A stretch of 7,242 nucleotides of DNA from an uncultured Clostridia bacterium (GCA_947589145.1 CANQCB010000074.1:1-7242); one strand, 5' to 3'; shown: positions 1-6,398, numbered from the stretch's first letter. The notes: a model not told the origin generated them from the sequence alone. Made by a program: numbers and translations.

Positions 1-1
1 G

Positions 2-868
2 CGCTGTCGAATTTTCGAACTTAAACCGCTTTCGGACGACGACGTTAAGAAGGGGCTCTGCCGCGCTATCGAGGACAAAGAAAACGGATACGGACTGCTT
101 AATTTGAAAGTTACCGACGAGGCACTCAAACATTTTGTGTGGGCTGCGGACGGAGATCTCAGAAGTGCATTCGGATCGTTGGAACTTGCCGTGCTTTCGA
201 CGCCGCCGGGAAGTGACGGCGTAATAACCGTGGACGAAAAGGTGGCGGAGCAGTCGTCGCAAAAACGCTTGCTTTCCGTCGACGAGACGTTATATTACGA
301 TATGCTGTCGGCGTTCTGTAAATCACTGCGGGGAAGCGACCCCGACGCCGCGCTTTACTATGCGTTCAGACTGATAGACAGCGGTTGCGACCCCATGTTG
401 ATATTTCGTCGGCTTATGGCTCATGCGGCGGAAGACGTGGGAATGGCAAATACCAACGCTCTCGTGGTGGCGACAAGCGCATGCTACGCATTTGAGCATC
501 TTGGACCGCCCGAGGGATTTATTCCGCTTACGGAGGCCATTATCTGCGTTTGTACCTCGCCGAAATCCAATTCCGTCGTAGTGGCACGAGACGCGGCAAG
601 AAAGTGCGTAAGAACGAGCGGCGACAGTTTTGTGCCATATCAACTGCGGAATTATAATGAACGTTATCCGAATTGGGACGGGAAAAGTTATGTTTATCCG
701 CACGACTTCGGCGGCTACTATAAGCAACAATATCTTCCCGATCAAATCAAAAACGAGGTATTCTACCGTCCGAAAAACGAGGGCGACGAGCCTCGAATTC
801 GCGACTTTATGGAACGCATAAAGAAAATAGCCGAAGAGAATTTCAATAAATCACATAAGAATAATTAA
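2..868 (+). CDS. rarA: Replication-associated recombination protein A (RarA/MgsA), 5'-truncated by window edge
   Basis: The reading frame is open from base 2, and 288 residues are visible before the TAA at 866-868; family members are usually about 420-450 aa, so roughly the first third, with the Walker A and B motifs, lies outside the window. The first visible residues (RCRIFELKPLSDDDV) match the end of the AAA+ core just after sensor 1 and the arginine-finger region. The lid segment follows (GDLRSAFGSLELA), then the RarA-specific C-terminal tetramerisation domain with hallmark stretches: RGSDPDAALYY, DPMLIFRRLM, AEDVGMANTNALVV, SPKSNS, and YPHDFGGYYKQQYLPD near the end. The family forms a DNA-dependent ATPase acting at stalled replication forks and ssDNA ends. 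A TTG at 104 is in frame but is not the real start, because clear homology extends upstream of it. The gene ends at a strong terminator and is transcriptionally separate from lepA. Identification rests on recalled family motifs. Confidence 0.93.
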   Translation, partial: RCRIFELKPLSDDDVKKGLCRAIEDKENGYGLLNLKVTDEALKHFVWAADGDLRSAFGSLELAVLSTPPGSDGVITVDEKVAEQSSQKRLLSVDETLYYDMLSAFCKSLRGSDPDAALYYAFRLIDSGCDPMLIFRRLMAHAAEDVGMANTNALVVATSACYAFEHLGPPEGFIPLTEAIICVCTSPKSNSVVVARDAARKCVRTSGDSFVPYQLRNYNERYPNWDGKSYVYPHDFGGYYKQQYLPDQIKNEVFYRPKNEGDEPRIRDFMERIKKIAEENFNKSHKNN

Positions 869-906
869 ATAAAATATCCGTCGCTCATGCGGCGGATATT
901 TTATTA
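868..906 (+). terminator. Strong intrinsic terminator after rarA
   Basis: Bases 868-884 pair with 889-905 to form a 17-bp stem with one G-U pair and a four-base TCAT loop. The core is CCGTCGC against GCGGCGG, flanked by A/T pairs. The stem begins on the last base of the rarA stop codon, and its 3' arm ends in TTTTATT. The A-rich 5' arm mirrors the T-rich 3' arm, so it could work on both strands, although no convergent gene is present. It should insulate lepA from rarA transcription. Confidence 0.85.
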
Positions 907-926
907 CGATATACACGCGAAAATTA

Positions 927-955
927 TTGCAATTTATGGGCAAAAATTATATAAT
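927..955 (+). promoter_or_regulatory. Sigma-A type promoter of the lepA operon (predicted leaderless start)
   Basis: TTGCAA at 927-932 (4 of 6 matches to TTGACA) is followed by a 17-base spacer and a perfect TATAAT at 950-955. A start six to eight bases past the -10 box falls at 961-963, and A963 is the first base of the lepA ATG. The boxes and spacing are directly visible; the start site is inferred. The promoter lies just after the rarA terminator, as expected for a new transcription unit. Confidence 0.7.
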
Positions 956-962
956 TCTATCG

Positions 963-2762
963 ATGAAAGAAAAGCAAATACGCAACTTTTGCATAATAGC
1001 GCACATAGATCACGGGAAATCGACTTTGGCGGACAGGCTGATCGAAAAAACCCAAACCGTTTCCAGCAGAGAACTTCAAGACCAAATTCTCGATTCTATG
1101 GACCTCGAACGAGAGAGAGGAATAACCATAAAGCTCACTCCCGTGCGTATGTATTATACCAAAGACGGAACAGAGTATGAGTTGAATTTGATCGACACGC
1201 CGGGGCACGTGGACTTTACCTTCGAGGTTTCCCGCAGTCTCCGCGCGTGCGAGGGCGCGGTGCTTGTGGTAGACGCGGCGCAGGGCGTGGAAGCGCAGAC
1301 TCTCGCCAATGTGTATCTTGCAATAGACAATAACCTCGAAATTCTGCCCGTTATAAATAAAATAGATTTACCTTCCGCGCGTCCCGAGGAAGTTCGTAAG
1401 GAAATTGAGGACATAGTCGGCATTGACGCGTCGGACGCGCCGCTTGTAAGCGCGAAAGAGGGAATAAACATAGAGCAAATTCTCGACCAAATAGTAGATA
1501 AAGTGCCGCCGCCTAACGGCGACGTAAATGCGCCGTTGAAATGCCTGATTTTCGACTCGTATTACGATAACTACAAAGGCGCTGTATGCCTTGTTCGCGT
1601 TTTGGACGGAGAGGTTAAAGCGGGAACGCGCATTAAAATGATGGCTTCCGACAGAGTTTACGATTGCGTCGAAGTGGGAATATTCAATCCCAAACCCACG
1701 CCGACGAAATCTCTTTGTGCTGGCGACGTCGGCTATATAGCGGCAAGTATAAAGGCGATTGCGGAGACGGCGCCGGGAGATACGGTTACCGACGCGGATG
1801 ACCCGACCGCAGAGCCTTGCGAGGGCTATAAAGAAGTCCAACCCGTGGTATTCAGCGGCGTTTTTCCCGTAGATGGGTCAAGATATAACGATCTTAAAGA
1901 CGCGCTTGAAAGATTGAAACTTTCCGACGCCGCGCTTTTTTATGAACCGGAAGTGTCGGCGGCGCTCGGTTTCGGTTTTCGATGCGGCTTTCTCGGGTTG
2001 CTCCATATGGAAATTATTCAGGAACGGCTGGAAAGGGAATACAATCTCGACTTGATAACGACCGCCCCCGGAGTTACCTATAAAGTTCACAAAACGAACG
2101 GGGAAGTCGTAACGGTTACAAATCCTTGCAATCTTCCGCCCGCTACCGTTACGGCGTATATCGAAGAACCCGTCGTATCTGCGGAAATATTTACGCCGCC
2201 CGAATATATCGGCTCGATAATGGAACTCTGCCAAGATAAACGCGGCGTATTTTCGGACATGCAATATCTTGACTCGAACCGAGTTAAAATGAAGTACACC
2301 ATGCCGCTTTCGGAAATTGTTTTCGATTTCTTCGACGGTCTCAAATCGCGCAGTCGCGGATATGCAAGTCTCGATTACGAACTTTCGGGATATGAAAAAA
2401 GCGATATGGTGAAATTGGACGTTATGCTTAACGGCGAGGTTTGCGACGCACTTTCGCTCATAATACACCGAGATAAGGCGCAAGCGAGGGGACGCGCGCT
2501 TGCGGAAAAATTAAAGGAAGTTATTCCGCGCCAACTTTTCGAGATACCCATTCAAGCCGCTATCGGCGGTAAAATCATTGCGCGAGAAACGGTCAAAGCA
2601 ATGAGAAAGGACGTTCTTGCAAAGTGTTACGGCGGCGACGTAACGCGCAAAAAGAAACTCCTCGAAAAGCAGAAAGAGGGAAAGAAACGTATGCGTCAAT
2701 TCGGCTCTGTGGAAATCCCTTCCGAGGCGTTTATGAGTATTCTGAAATTGGACGACAAATGA
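963..2762 (+). CDS. lepA: Translation elongation factor 4 (LepA/EF4), GTPase
   Basis: The product is 599 aa from ATG 963, matching the usual LepA length of about 600. GTPase motifs are intact: G1 AHIDHGKS at 13-20, G2 RGIT at 52-55, G3 DTPGH at 78-82 with the catalytic His82, G4 NKID at 132-135 and G5 SAK at 163-165. Domain II and EF-G-like domains follow (ALGFGFRCGFLGLLHMEIIQ). The LepA-specific C-terminal domain ends with CYGGD, then a basic segment (RKKKLLEKQKEGKKRM) and VEIPSEAFMSIL. LepA binds ribosomes and is linked to initiation or elongation under stress. The frame stays open upstream to TTG 927 and ATG 936, but those codons lie inside the promoter and lack a Shine-Dalgarno; ATG 963 gives MKEKQIRNF, close to the E. 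coli start. No Shine-Dalgarno precedes 963 either, consistent with a leaderless mRNA. Its TGA overlaps the next ATG (ATGA). Confidence 0.96.
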   Translation: MKEKQIRNFCIIAHIDHGKSTLADRLIEKTQTVSSRELQDQILDSMDLERERGITIKLTPVRMYYTKDGTEYELNLIDTPGHVDFTFEVSRSLRACEGAVLVVDAAQGVEAQTLANVYLAIDNNLEILPVINKIDLPSARPEEVRKEIEDIVGIDASDAPLVSAKEGINIEQILDQIVDKVPPPNGDVNAPLKCLIFDSYYDNYKGAVCLVRVLDGEVKAGTRIKMMASDRVYDCVEVGIFNPKPTPTKSLCAGDVGYIAASIKAIAETAPGDTVTDADDPTAEPCEGYKEVQPVVFSGVFPVDGSRYNDLKDALERLKLSDAALFYEPEVSAALGFGFRCGFLGLLHMEIIQERLEREYNLDLITTAPGVTYKVHKTNGEVVTVTNPCNLPPATVTAYIEEPVVSAEIFTPPEYIGSIMELCQDKRGVFSDMQYLDSNRVKMKYTMPLSEIVFDFFDGLKSRSRGYASLDYELSGYEKSDMVKLDVMLNGEVCDALSLIIHRDKAQARGRALAEKLKEVIPRQLFEIPIQAAIGGKIIARETVKAMRKDVLAKCYGGDVTRKKKLLEKQKEGKKRMRQFGSVEIPSEAFMSILKLDDK

Positions 2763-3307
2763 AAATAATCGATATTACAAAAGAATTATTTTCTGCCGCA
2801 GTCTATCCCGGAGATCCCGTACCGCGCAGGCGACAGGTGAGCGACATTGAAAAAGACGGATATGCTTTGACGGAGCTTTTTATGGGCACGCACAGCGGAA
2901 CTCATATTGACGCGCCGCGGCATTTTATACAAGGCGGATCTGCTGTGTCTGACATAGTACTCGACGCTTGCATGGGAAAATGCGCCGTTTGCGATGATAT
3001 TTCGTCGGTAAAGAGAAATATCGAAAGAGGCATAACTCGAATTATTTTGAAAAATATCGACGTAAACGCCGACTTTGCGCGCGAGATTGCGGACCGAATT
3101 GTTCTGCTCGGTACAAACGATATGTCATTCGGCGGAGACGACGCAAGCGCCGTTCATAAGATTTTGTTAGGCAATGGCGTAGTACTTCTCGAAAGTCTCG
3201 ACCTCGACGGAGTTGACGAAAAAGAATACGATATAATCGCGTTGCCTCTCAAACTTTCGGAGTGCGACGGAAGTCCCGTTCGCGCCATTTTGACGGAAAA
3301 TGAATAA
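2759..3307 (+). CDS. Cyclase-family (kynurenine formamidase-like) metal-dependent hydrolase
   Basis: The 182-aa product carries the signature of the cyclase/KynB family (Pfam Cyclase, PF04199). YPGDP is at 16-20, and H45-x-G-T-H49-x-D51-x-P53-x-H55 is the metal-binding and catalytic motif. GTND at 118-121, His133 and Glu145 fit the second half of the metal site, and ALPLKLSECDGSPVRA is a typical C-terminus. Relatives are Zn/Mn-dependent amide or ester hydrolases, including kynurenine formamidase KynB, but no kynurenine-pathway genes are nearby, so I do not assign a substrate or symbol. The frame is open upstream to 2624, inside lepA; ATG 2759 is chosen because family homology begins there and it overlaps the lepA stop (ATGA), implying translational coupling. 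No clear Shine-Dalgarno is seen. It is somewhat short against the usual 200-220 aa. Its last eight bases overlap hemW. B. subtilis has no gene between lepA and hemW. Confidence 0.88.
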   Translation: MKIIDITKELFSAAVYPGDPVPRRRQVSDIEKDGYALTELFMGTHSGTHIDAPRHFIQGGSAVSDIVLDACMGKCAVCDDISSVKRNIERGITRIILKNIDVNADFAREIADRIVLLGTNDMSFGGDDASAVHKILLGNGVVLLESLDLDGVDEKEYDIIALPLKLSECDGSPVRAILTENE

Positions 3308-4397
3308 AATCGGCATATACATACACGTTCCGTTTTGCAACGGCAAATGCAACTATTGCGACTTTGTCTCCGGCGTATATTCGGATGAAATCAAAGCCGA
3401 ATATTTTGACAAATTGTCCGCGGAAATCAACGACTTCGACTTTTCCGATTATATGATCGACAGCGTATATTTCGGCGGAGGTACGCCCTCATCCGTGTCT
3501 GCGGAAAAAATCGCAGATATTCTCGATTTGTTGCATAAAAAGTCCGCTTTTGTTGACGACCCCGAAATAACGGTAGAATGCAATCCGGAATCGCTTTCTT
3601 CGGAAAAATGCGCCGTGTATAAATCATCTGGTGTTAATAGACTCAGTATCGGGTTGCAAACGGCGACTGACTCGCTGTTAAGAAAAATCGGACGGCTTCA
3701 TCTCGTTCAAGATTTCATAACCGTGCTCGATCAAGCGGAAAAGTATTTCGATAATATCTCTGCGGACTTGATGCTCGGCATTCCCGAACAGACGCCTGTC
3801 GACGTAAAGCGCGCCGTAAACTTGCTCGCAGGCAGAAATTTGAAGCATATCTCGGCATATTCGCTGAAAGTGGAAGAAGGTACTCCGCTTGCCGCAAGCG
3901 GATTCACTCCAGACGAAGATTATTCTGCCGATTTATATGAAATTGTATCTCAAATGCTTTTCGATTACGGATATAAACGCTATGAGGTGAGTAATTTCGC
4001 TTTCGGCGGCTATGAGTGCAGACATAATTTGCGATATTGGAAAAGGGGAGAATATAAGGGGTTCGGATTAGCCGCGCATTCATTCGTTAAAAACGAGCGA
4101 CTTGCAAATACCGCCGATTTCACCGAGTACTTTTCGGGAACGCGGCAAGTTTTTTCGCAATATATCGACCCGAAAGGTAAGGACGCCGCCGACGAAACTT
4201 TAATGCTCGCGCTCCGCACAAGCAACGGGCTTGACCTCAAAGAATATAAATCATCTTTCGGAATCGATTTGATCGAGGAGAAAGCCGAACAAATCGAACT
4301 TCTCAAAGACTTTGTGGAGATATCGAACGGGCGGTTGCGCCTTAAAGATAGCGGCTTTTATGTAATGAACGATATAATAGTCAGGCTCACGGTGTGA
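3300..4397 (+). CDS. hemW: HemW, haem-binding radical SAM protein (formerly annotated as HemN-like coproporphyrinogen oxidase)
   Basis: The product is 365 aa, close to the family's usual 370-380. The radical SAM cluster motif is C13-x3-C17-x2-C20 within IHVPFCNGKCNYCDF. The residue after the third cysteine pair is Asp-Phe rather than the extra Cys of true HemN (CxxxCxxCxC), which favours HemW. GGGTP is at 59-63, VECNPESL and RLSIGLQ follow, and HNLRYW at 242-247 is the HNxxYW haem-binding motif of HemW. The C-terminal HemN-type domain (DETLMLALRTSNGLDL) is present. HemW is described as a haem chaperone that delivers haem to membrane targets; it lacks coproporphyrinogen dehydrogenase activity. 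The ATG lies inside the end of the upstream hydrolase gene (8-base overlap), so translation is probably coupled. It is the last gene of the lepA operon and neighbours hrcA as in B. subtilis. Confidence 0.94.
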   Translation: MNKIGIYIHVPFCNGKCNYCDFVSGVYSDEIKAEYFDKLSAEINDFDFSDYMIDSVYFGGGTPSSVSAEKIADILDLLHKKSAFVDDPEITVECNPESLSSEKCAVYKSSGVNRLSIGLQTATDSLLRKIGRLHLVQDFITVLDQAEKYFDNISADLMLGIPEQTPVDVKRAVNLLAGRNLKHISAYSLKVEEGTPLAASGFTPDEDYSADLYEIVSQMLFDYGYKRYEVSNFAFGGYECRHNLRYWKRGEYKGFGLAAHSFVKNERLANTADFTEYFSGTRQVFSQYIDPKGKDAADETLMLALRTSNGLDLKEYKSSFGIDLIEEKAEQIELLKDFVEISNGRLRLKDSGFYVMNDIIVRLTV

Positions 4398-4463
4398 ACG
4401 AAAATAAATTTGTCGCTGATTTATAAATAAGTTATCTTCAAAAAGTTCCGCTGCTCAAATACG

Positions 4464-4504
4464 TAATATTTCAAAGCGCGGGGATAGAGTCTATCCGAAT
4501 ATTA
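4464..4504 (+). other. Nested inverted repeats, possible structured RNA element
   Basis: TAATATT at 4464-4470 is complementary to AATATTA at 4498-4504. Inside it, GGATAG (4482-4487) and CTATCC (4491-4496) form a perfect 6-bp hairpin with loop AGT. GGGG at 4480-4483 could instead pair with CCCC at 4505-4508, and CCGC at 4448-4451 with GCGG at 4478-4481, so alternative folds exist. I do not recognise a known riboswitch or RNA family. It may be the hemW 3' UTR or part of a small RNA ending at the next terminator. Confidence 0.4.
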
Positions 4505-4515
4505 CCCCAAGTAAA

Positions 4516-4555
4516 GAACGCAAGACTTGTCAAAGACGGGTCGCGTTTTTATTTT
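4516..4555 (+). terminator. Intrinsic terminator between hemW and hrcA
   Basis: An outer stem GAACGC (4516-4521) pairs with GCGTTT (4543-4548). After an AA bulge (4522-4523), an inner 8-bp stem GACTTGTC (4524-4531) pairs with GACGGGTC (4535-4542) around an AAA loop, with two G-U pairs. A T-rich tail TTTTTATTTT (4546-4555) follows. This ends the lepA-hydrolase-hemW transcript before the heat-shock promoter; it could also be the 3' end of a small RNA. Confidence 0.82.
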
Positions 4556-4607
4556 ACGGATAAAAAAATTTGATTTTTCGGATATTTCATTTTTATGCAT
4601 ATTTTGA

Positions 4608-4636
4608 TTGACATACGAGAAAACTTATGGTAGTAT
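4608..4636 (+). promoter_or_regulatory. Sigma-A type promoter of the hrcA-grpE-dnaK operon
   Basis: A perfect TTGACA at 4608-4613 is followed by a 17-base spacer and TAGTAT at 4631-4636 (4 of 6 matches to TATAAT). An overlapping TATATT at 4634-4639 matches better but leaves a 20-base spacer. The predicted start is near 4643, inside the left arm of CIRCE, so HrcA bound there would block initiation. The upstream 50 bases are strongly A/T-rich with T and A runs, resembling an UP element. Its place directly before the operator fits the CIRCE/HrcA class of heat-shock promoter. Confidence 0.8.
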
Positions 4637-4637
4637 A

Positions 4638-4664
4638 TTAGCAGTCTCAGGGTAAGAGTGCTAA
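4638..4664 (+). promoter_or_regulatory. CIRCE operator (HrcA binding site)
   Basis: The 27-base element is TTAGCAGTC (4638-4646), nine bases, then GAGTGCTAA (4656-4664). The consensus is TTAGCACTC-N9-GAGTGCTAA; the right arm is perfect and the left arm has one mismatch (G for C at 4644). It overlaps the predicted transcription start of hrcA and would be in the 5' end of the mRNA. In Firmicutes this site is bound by the HrcA repressor, whose activity depends on GroEL, giving autoregulation of the dnaK operon. Confidence 0.93.
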
Positions 4665-4687
4665 GGCTCGAACCGATAGAGTGCTAA
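4661..4687 (+). promoter_or_regulatory. Extra CIRCE half-site, possible second overlapping operator
   Basis: A second perfect GAGTGCTAA lies at 4679-4687, in the same orientation as the first right arm. Nine bases upstream of it, CTAAGGCTC at 4661-4669 matches the left-arm consensus TTAGCACTC at 5 of 9 positions and shares its CTAA with the end of the first element. It therefore reads as a degenerate CIRCE with the standard N9 spacer, overlapping the first by four bases. It ends six bases before the hrcA ATG, where a ribosome-binding site would normally be. Confidence 0.6.
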
Positions 4688-4693
4688 AAAGAC

Positions 4694-5731
4694 ATGAGTT
4701 TATCCGAAAGAAAAGAGAATATTATAAGGGCGGTAATTGACAGTTACGTGGACAGTTGTCAGCCCGTATCGAGCGCGGATATTCAGGCAAATTATTTACC
4801 TGCGCTTTCGACGGCTACTATCAGAAACGAACTTGCCGCGCTTGAAGACATGGGATATCTCGTACAGCCGCACACTTCCGCCGGGCGAATCCCAACGTCG
4901 AACGCATATAAACTCTACGTAGAAAAACTCATGCCGCGCAGAGAACTTTCAAAAGGCGAACTCGAAATTATCGAAAAATATTTCGGAGAAAAAATTTCGG
5001 AGATTGACGACGTCCTGCGTTCGACGGCAAAGGTTATCAGCGAAATTACCAATTTGGCGGGAGTGGCGTGTTTTCCGAACGTAGGCGACGCGGTAATCAA
5101 AACAATACGAATAGTAAAGATTACGGACACTCTTGCTCTTGTGATAATCGTAACCGATCGCGGAGTTCTCAAAGACGCAACCGTGACCGTGCCGAGCGAA
5201 ATCACCGAAGAATATTTCATAAAAGCGTCGTCGTTTATAACCGCTTCATTTGCGGGACATAAAATCGAAGAAGTTCGCAACCCCGAAACTATTATAGAAG
5301 AGATCAAGGAAGAATTCAAAGCGCTTTTCGATACTATAATAGAAGTGCTCAGGGGATATCTCGAAGGCGACGGAAATATCGTGCTCGAAGGCAGTTCGAA
5401 CTTGCTCGAACAACCCGAGTATTCCAACGTAGGCAAAGCAAAAGCCATGATGGAAATGTTGGAAGCGAAGGAGAAACTCGTGCCCGTTCTTGACAAAAAG
5501 GGAGACGTCGGACTGACGATCAATATTTCCAATGATGAGAATAACGGATCGCCCGAGTGCGCAATCGTAACAGCCAATCTTTCGGCGCACGGCGTAAACA
5601 TAGGAAAAGCAGGGGTTATAGGCCCGATAAGAATGGACTATTCGAAAATAGTTTCCGTTCTCGAATATATAAACAGGACGATTGAAGAATTGCCTGTTGC
5701 AAAAAAATTTGACGAGGAAAAAGATCAATGA
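4694..5731 (+). CDS. hrcA: Heat-inducible transcription repressor HrcA
   Basis: The product is 345 aa, the normal full length (about 343 in B. subtilis). The N-terminal winged helix is evident: SERKENIIRAVIDSYVDS, then STATIRNELAALEDMGYL with the recognition helix, and the wing TSAGRIPTSNAYKLYV. A central GAF-like and dimerisation region follows, and the C-terminal signature GVIGPIRMDYSKIVSVLEYI is intact. HrcA binds CIRCE and represses class I heat-shock genes; GroEL is known to support its active form. A promoter and CIRCE lie directly upstream, so it should be autoregulated. ATG 4694 matches the family's N-terminus, but there is no real Shine-Dalgarno before it; the second CIRCE half-site occupies that space, about six bases away. 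The TGA overlaps the grpE start as ATGA. The wing reads NAYKLYV where many homologues have a Gly-Tyr-Arg, a minor variation. Confidence 0.96.
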   Translation: MSLSERKENIIRAVIDSYVDSCQPVSSADIQANYLPALSTATIRNELAALEDMGYLVQPHTSAGRIPTSNAYKLYVEKLMPRRELSKGELEIIEKYFGEKISEIDDVLRSTAKVISEITNLAGVACFPNVGDAVIKTIRIVKITDTLALVIIVTDRGVLKDATVTVPSEITEEYFIKASSFITASFAGHKIEEVRNPETIIEEIKEEFKALFDTIIEVLRGYLEGDGNIVLEGSSNLLEQPEYSNVGKAKAMMEMLEAKEKLVPVLDKKGDVGLTINISNDENNGSPECAIVTANLSAHGVNIGKAGVIGPIRMDYSKIVSVLEYINRTIEELPVAKKFDEEKDQ

Positions 5732-6360
5732 GCAAATCAAAGAAAGACAGCGCAACCGAATCGGAAAACATCAGCCAAAATCAAGACGATATAAAAGAGA
5801 GCGAAGCGCAGGCAGATGAAAAAGAACAGCTTGGCGGCGAGCAACCCGACGTGTCCGATACTGAAAAAGAAACGAGCGCCGACATTGAAAAACTTAATGC
5901 CCAACTTGCCGAAGCCCTTTCGGAAAATAATCGGATAAATTCAAGATTGATGGACATCAACACGGTTTACGTCAGATTGCAGTCGGACTTCGATAATTAC
6001 AGGAAAAGAATGACCGAGCAGGTTAAAAACGCAAAGTCGGAAGGCGCGGCGGAAGTAATCGCAAAAATCATTCCCGTTCTTGACGTAATAAATCAGGCTT
6101 TGCAAATGATAACCGATGAAAAGGTCGCGGAAGGCGTTCAGATGATAAATCGCCAAATCCTCGATTTGCTTGCAAATTTCGGCGTAACGGAAATACCCGC
6201 GCTCGGCAAGCCTTTCGATCCCGAAATTCACAACGCAATTCTGCAAGTCAACGTAGAAAATCAGGATCTTGACGGACAGGTTATCGAAGTTTTCCAAAAA
6301 GGATACAGAATGGGCGATAAGATAATTCGTCACAGCGTAGTAAAAGTCGCACGCGCTTAA
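5728..6360 (+). CDS. grpE: GrpE, nucleotide-exchange factor for DnaK
   Basis: The product is 210 aa. The first 50 or so residues are highly charged, Glu/Asp/Lys/Ser/Gln-rich and probably disordered. The long coiled-coil helix runs from about 51 to 105 (DIEKLNAQLAEALSENN... DFDNYRKRM), followed by the four-helix dimerisation region. The C-terminal beta-wing signature is present: FDPEIHNAI from 163, then GYRMGDKIIRHSVVKVA. The usual HEAVM is replaced by HNAIL. GrpE dimers release ADP from the DnaK ATPase domain and act as a thermosensor. The start ATG overlaps the hrcA stop (ATGA), giving translational coupling; a weak GAGG lies at 5714-5717, about ten bases upstream. It is co-transcribed with hrcA and dnaK under CIRCE control. 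Confidence 0.96.
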   Translation: MSKSKKDSATESENISQNQDDIKESEAQADEKEQLGGEQPDVSDTEKETSADIEKLNAQLAEALSENNRINSRLMDINTVYVRLQSDFDNYRKRMTEQVKNAKSEGAAEVIAKIIPVLDVINQALQMITDEKVAEGVQMINRQILDLLANFGVTEIPALGKPFDPEIHNAILQVNVENQDLDGQVIEVFQKGYRMGDKIIRHSVVKVARA

Positions 6361-6367
6361 AAGCGTG
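6350..6367 (+). other. Small hairpin at the grpE-dnaK junction
   Basis: CACGC (6350-6354) plus CT (6356-6357), with bulged G6355, can pair with AGCGTG (6362-6367) around the loop TAAA, which contains the last bases of the grpE stop. It is short and is followed by ATTTCAAATAAAATAC and then seven Ts well downstream, so it is not a convincing terminator. It could stabilise or mark a processed dnaK mRNA end. Confidence 0.35.
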
Positions 6368-6392
6368 ATTTCAAATAAAATACATTTTTTTC

Positions 6393-6398
6393 GGAGGT
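6393..6398 (+). promoter_or_regulatory. Strong ribosome binding site of dnaK
   Basis: GGAGGT lies four bases before ATG 6403 (five bases from the end of GGAGG) in an A/T-rich context, a near-ideal Shine-Dalgarno. It is the only strong one in the window; lepA, the hydrolase, hemW, hrcA and grpE rely on weak sites, overlapping stops or a leaderless start. It fits the need for much more DnaK than HrcA or GrpE from one mRNA. Confidence 0.9.

Larger units (their letters stand above)
4398..4693. other. hemW-hrcA intergenic region (296 bases, no gene found)
   Basis: No convincing protein-coding frame is present. From left to right it holds an AT-rich leader (4398-4444), a fold-prone stretch with nested inverted repeats (4464-4508), an intrinsic terminator (4516-4555), an A/T-rich segment with T and A runs (4556-4607) that could help RNA polymerase bind, the hrcA promoter (4608-4636), and the CIRCE operator with an extra half-site (4638-4687). 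Confidence 0.8.

Noticed and set aside
323..745. A 140-codon open frame on the minus strand opposite rarA
   Set aside because: It lies wholly opposite a clearly conserved gene and has no recognisable domain or Shine-Dalgarno. Long antisense open frames recur opposite every gene in this window (for example 1878-2483 and 4915-5601), as expected from codon usage rather than coding.
927..962. N-terminal extension of LepA starting at TTG 927 or ATG 936
   Set aside because: These codons fall within the -35 box and spacer of the predicted promoter and have no Shine-Dalgarno. The start at 963 gives an N-terminus (MKEKQIRNF) like other LepA proteins.
2624..2758. N-terminal extension of the cyclase-family gene back to 2624
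   Set aside because: The extension reads lepA's conserved C-terminal coding region in another frame and is Arg/Lys-rich shadow sequence. Family homology begins at MKIIDITKEL, and the ATGA overlap fits a start at 2759.
4557..4584. Repeated CGGATA at 4557-4562 and 4579-4584 upstream of the hrcA promoter as a second regulator site
   Set aside because: Two six-base direct repeats in an A/T-rich region are weak evidence; the region is more simply explained as an UP-like A/T-rich promoter flank.
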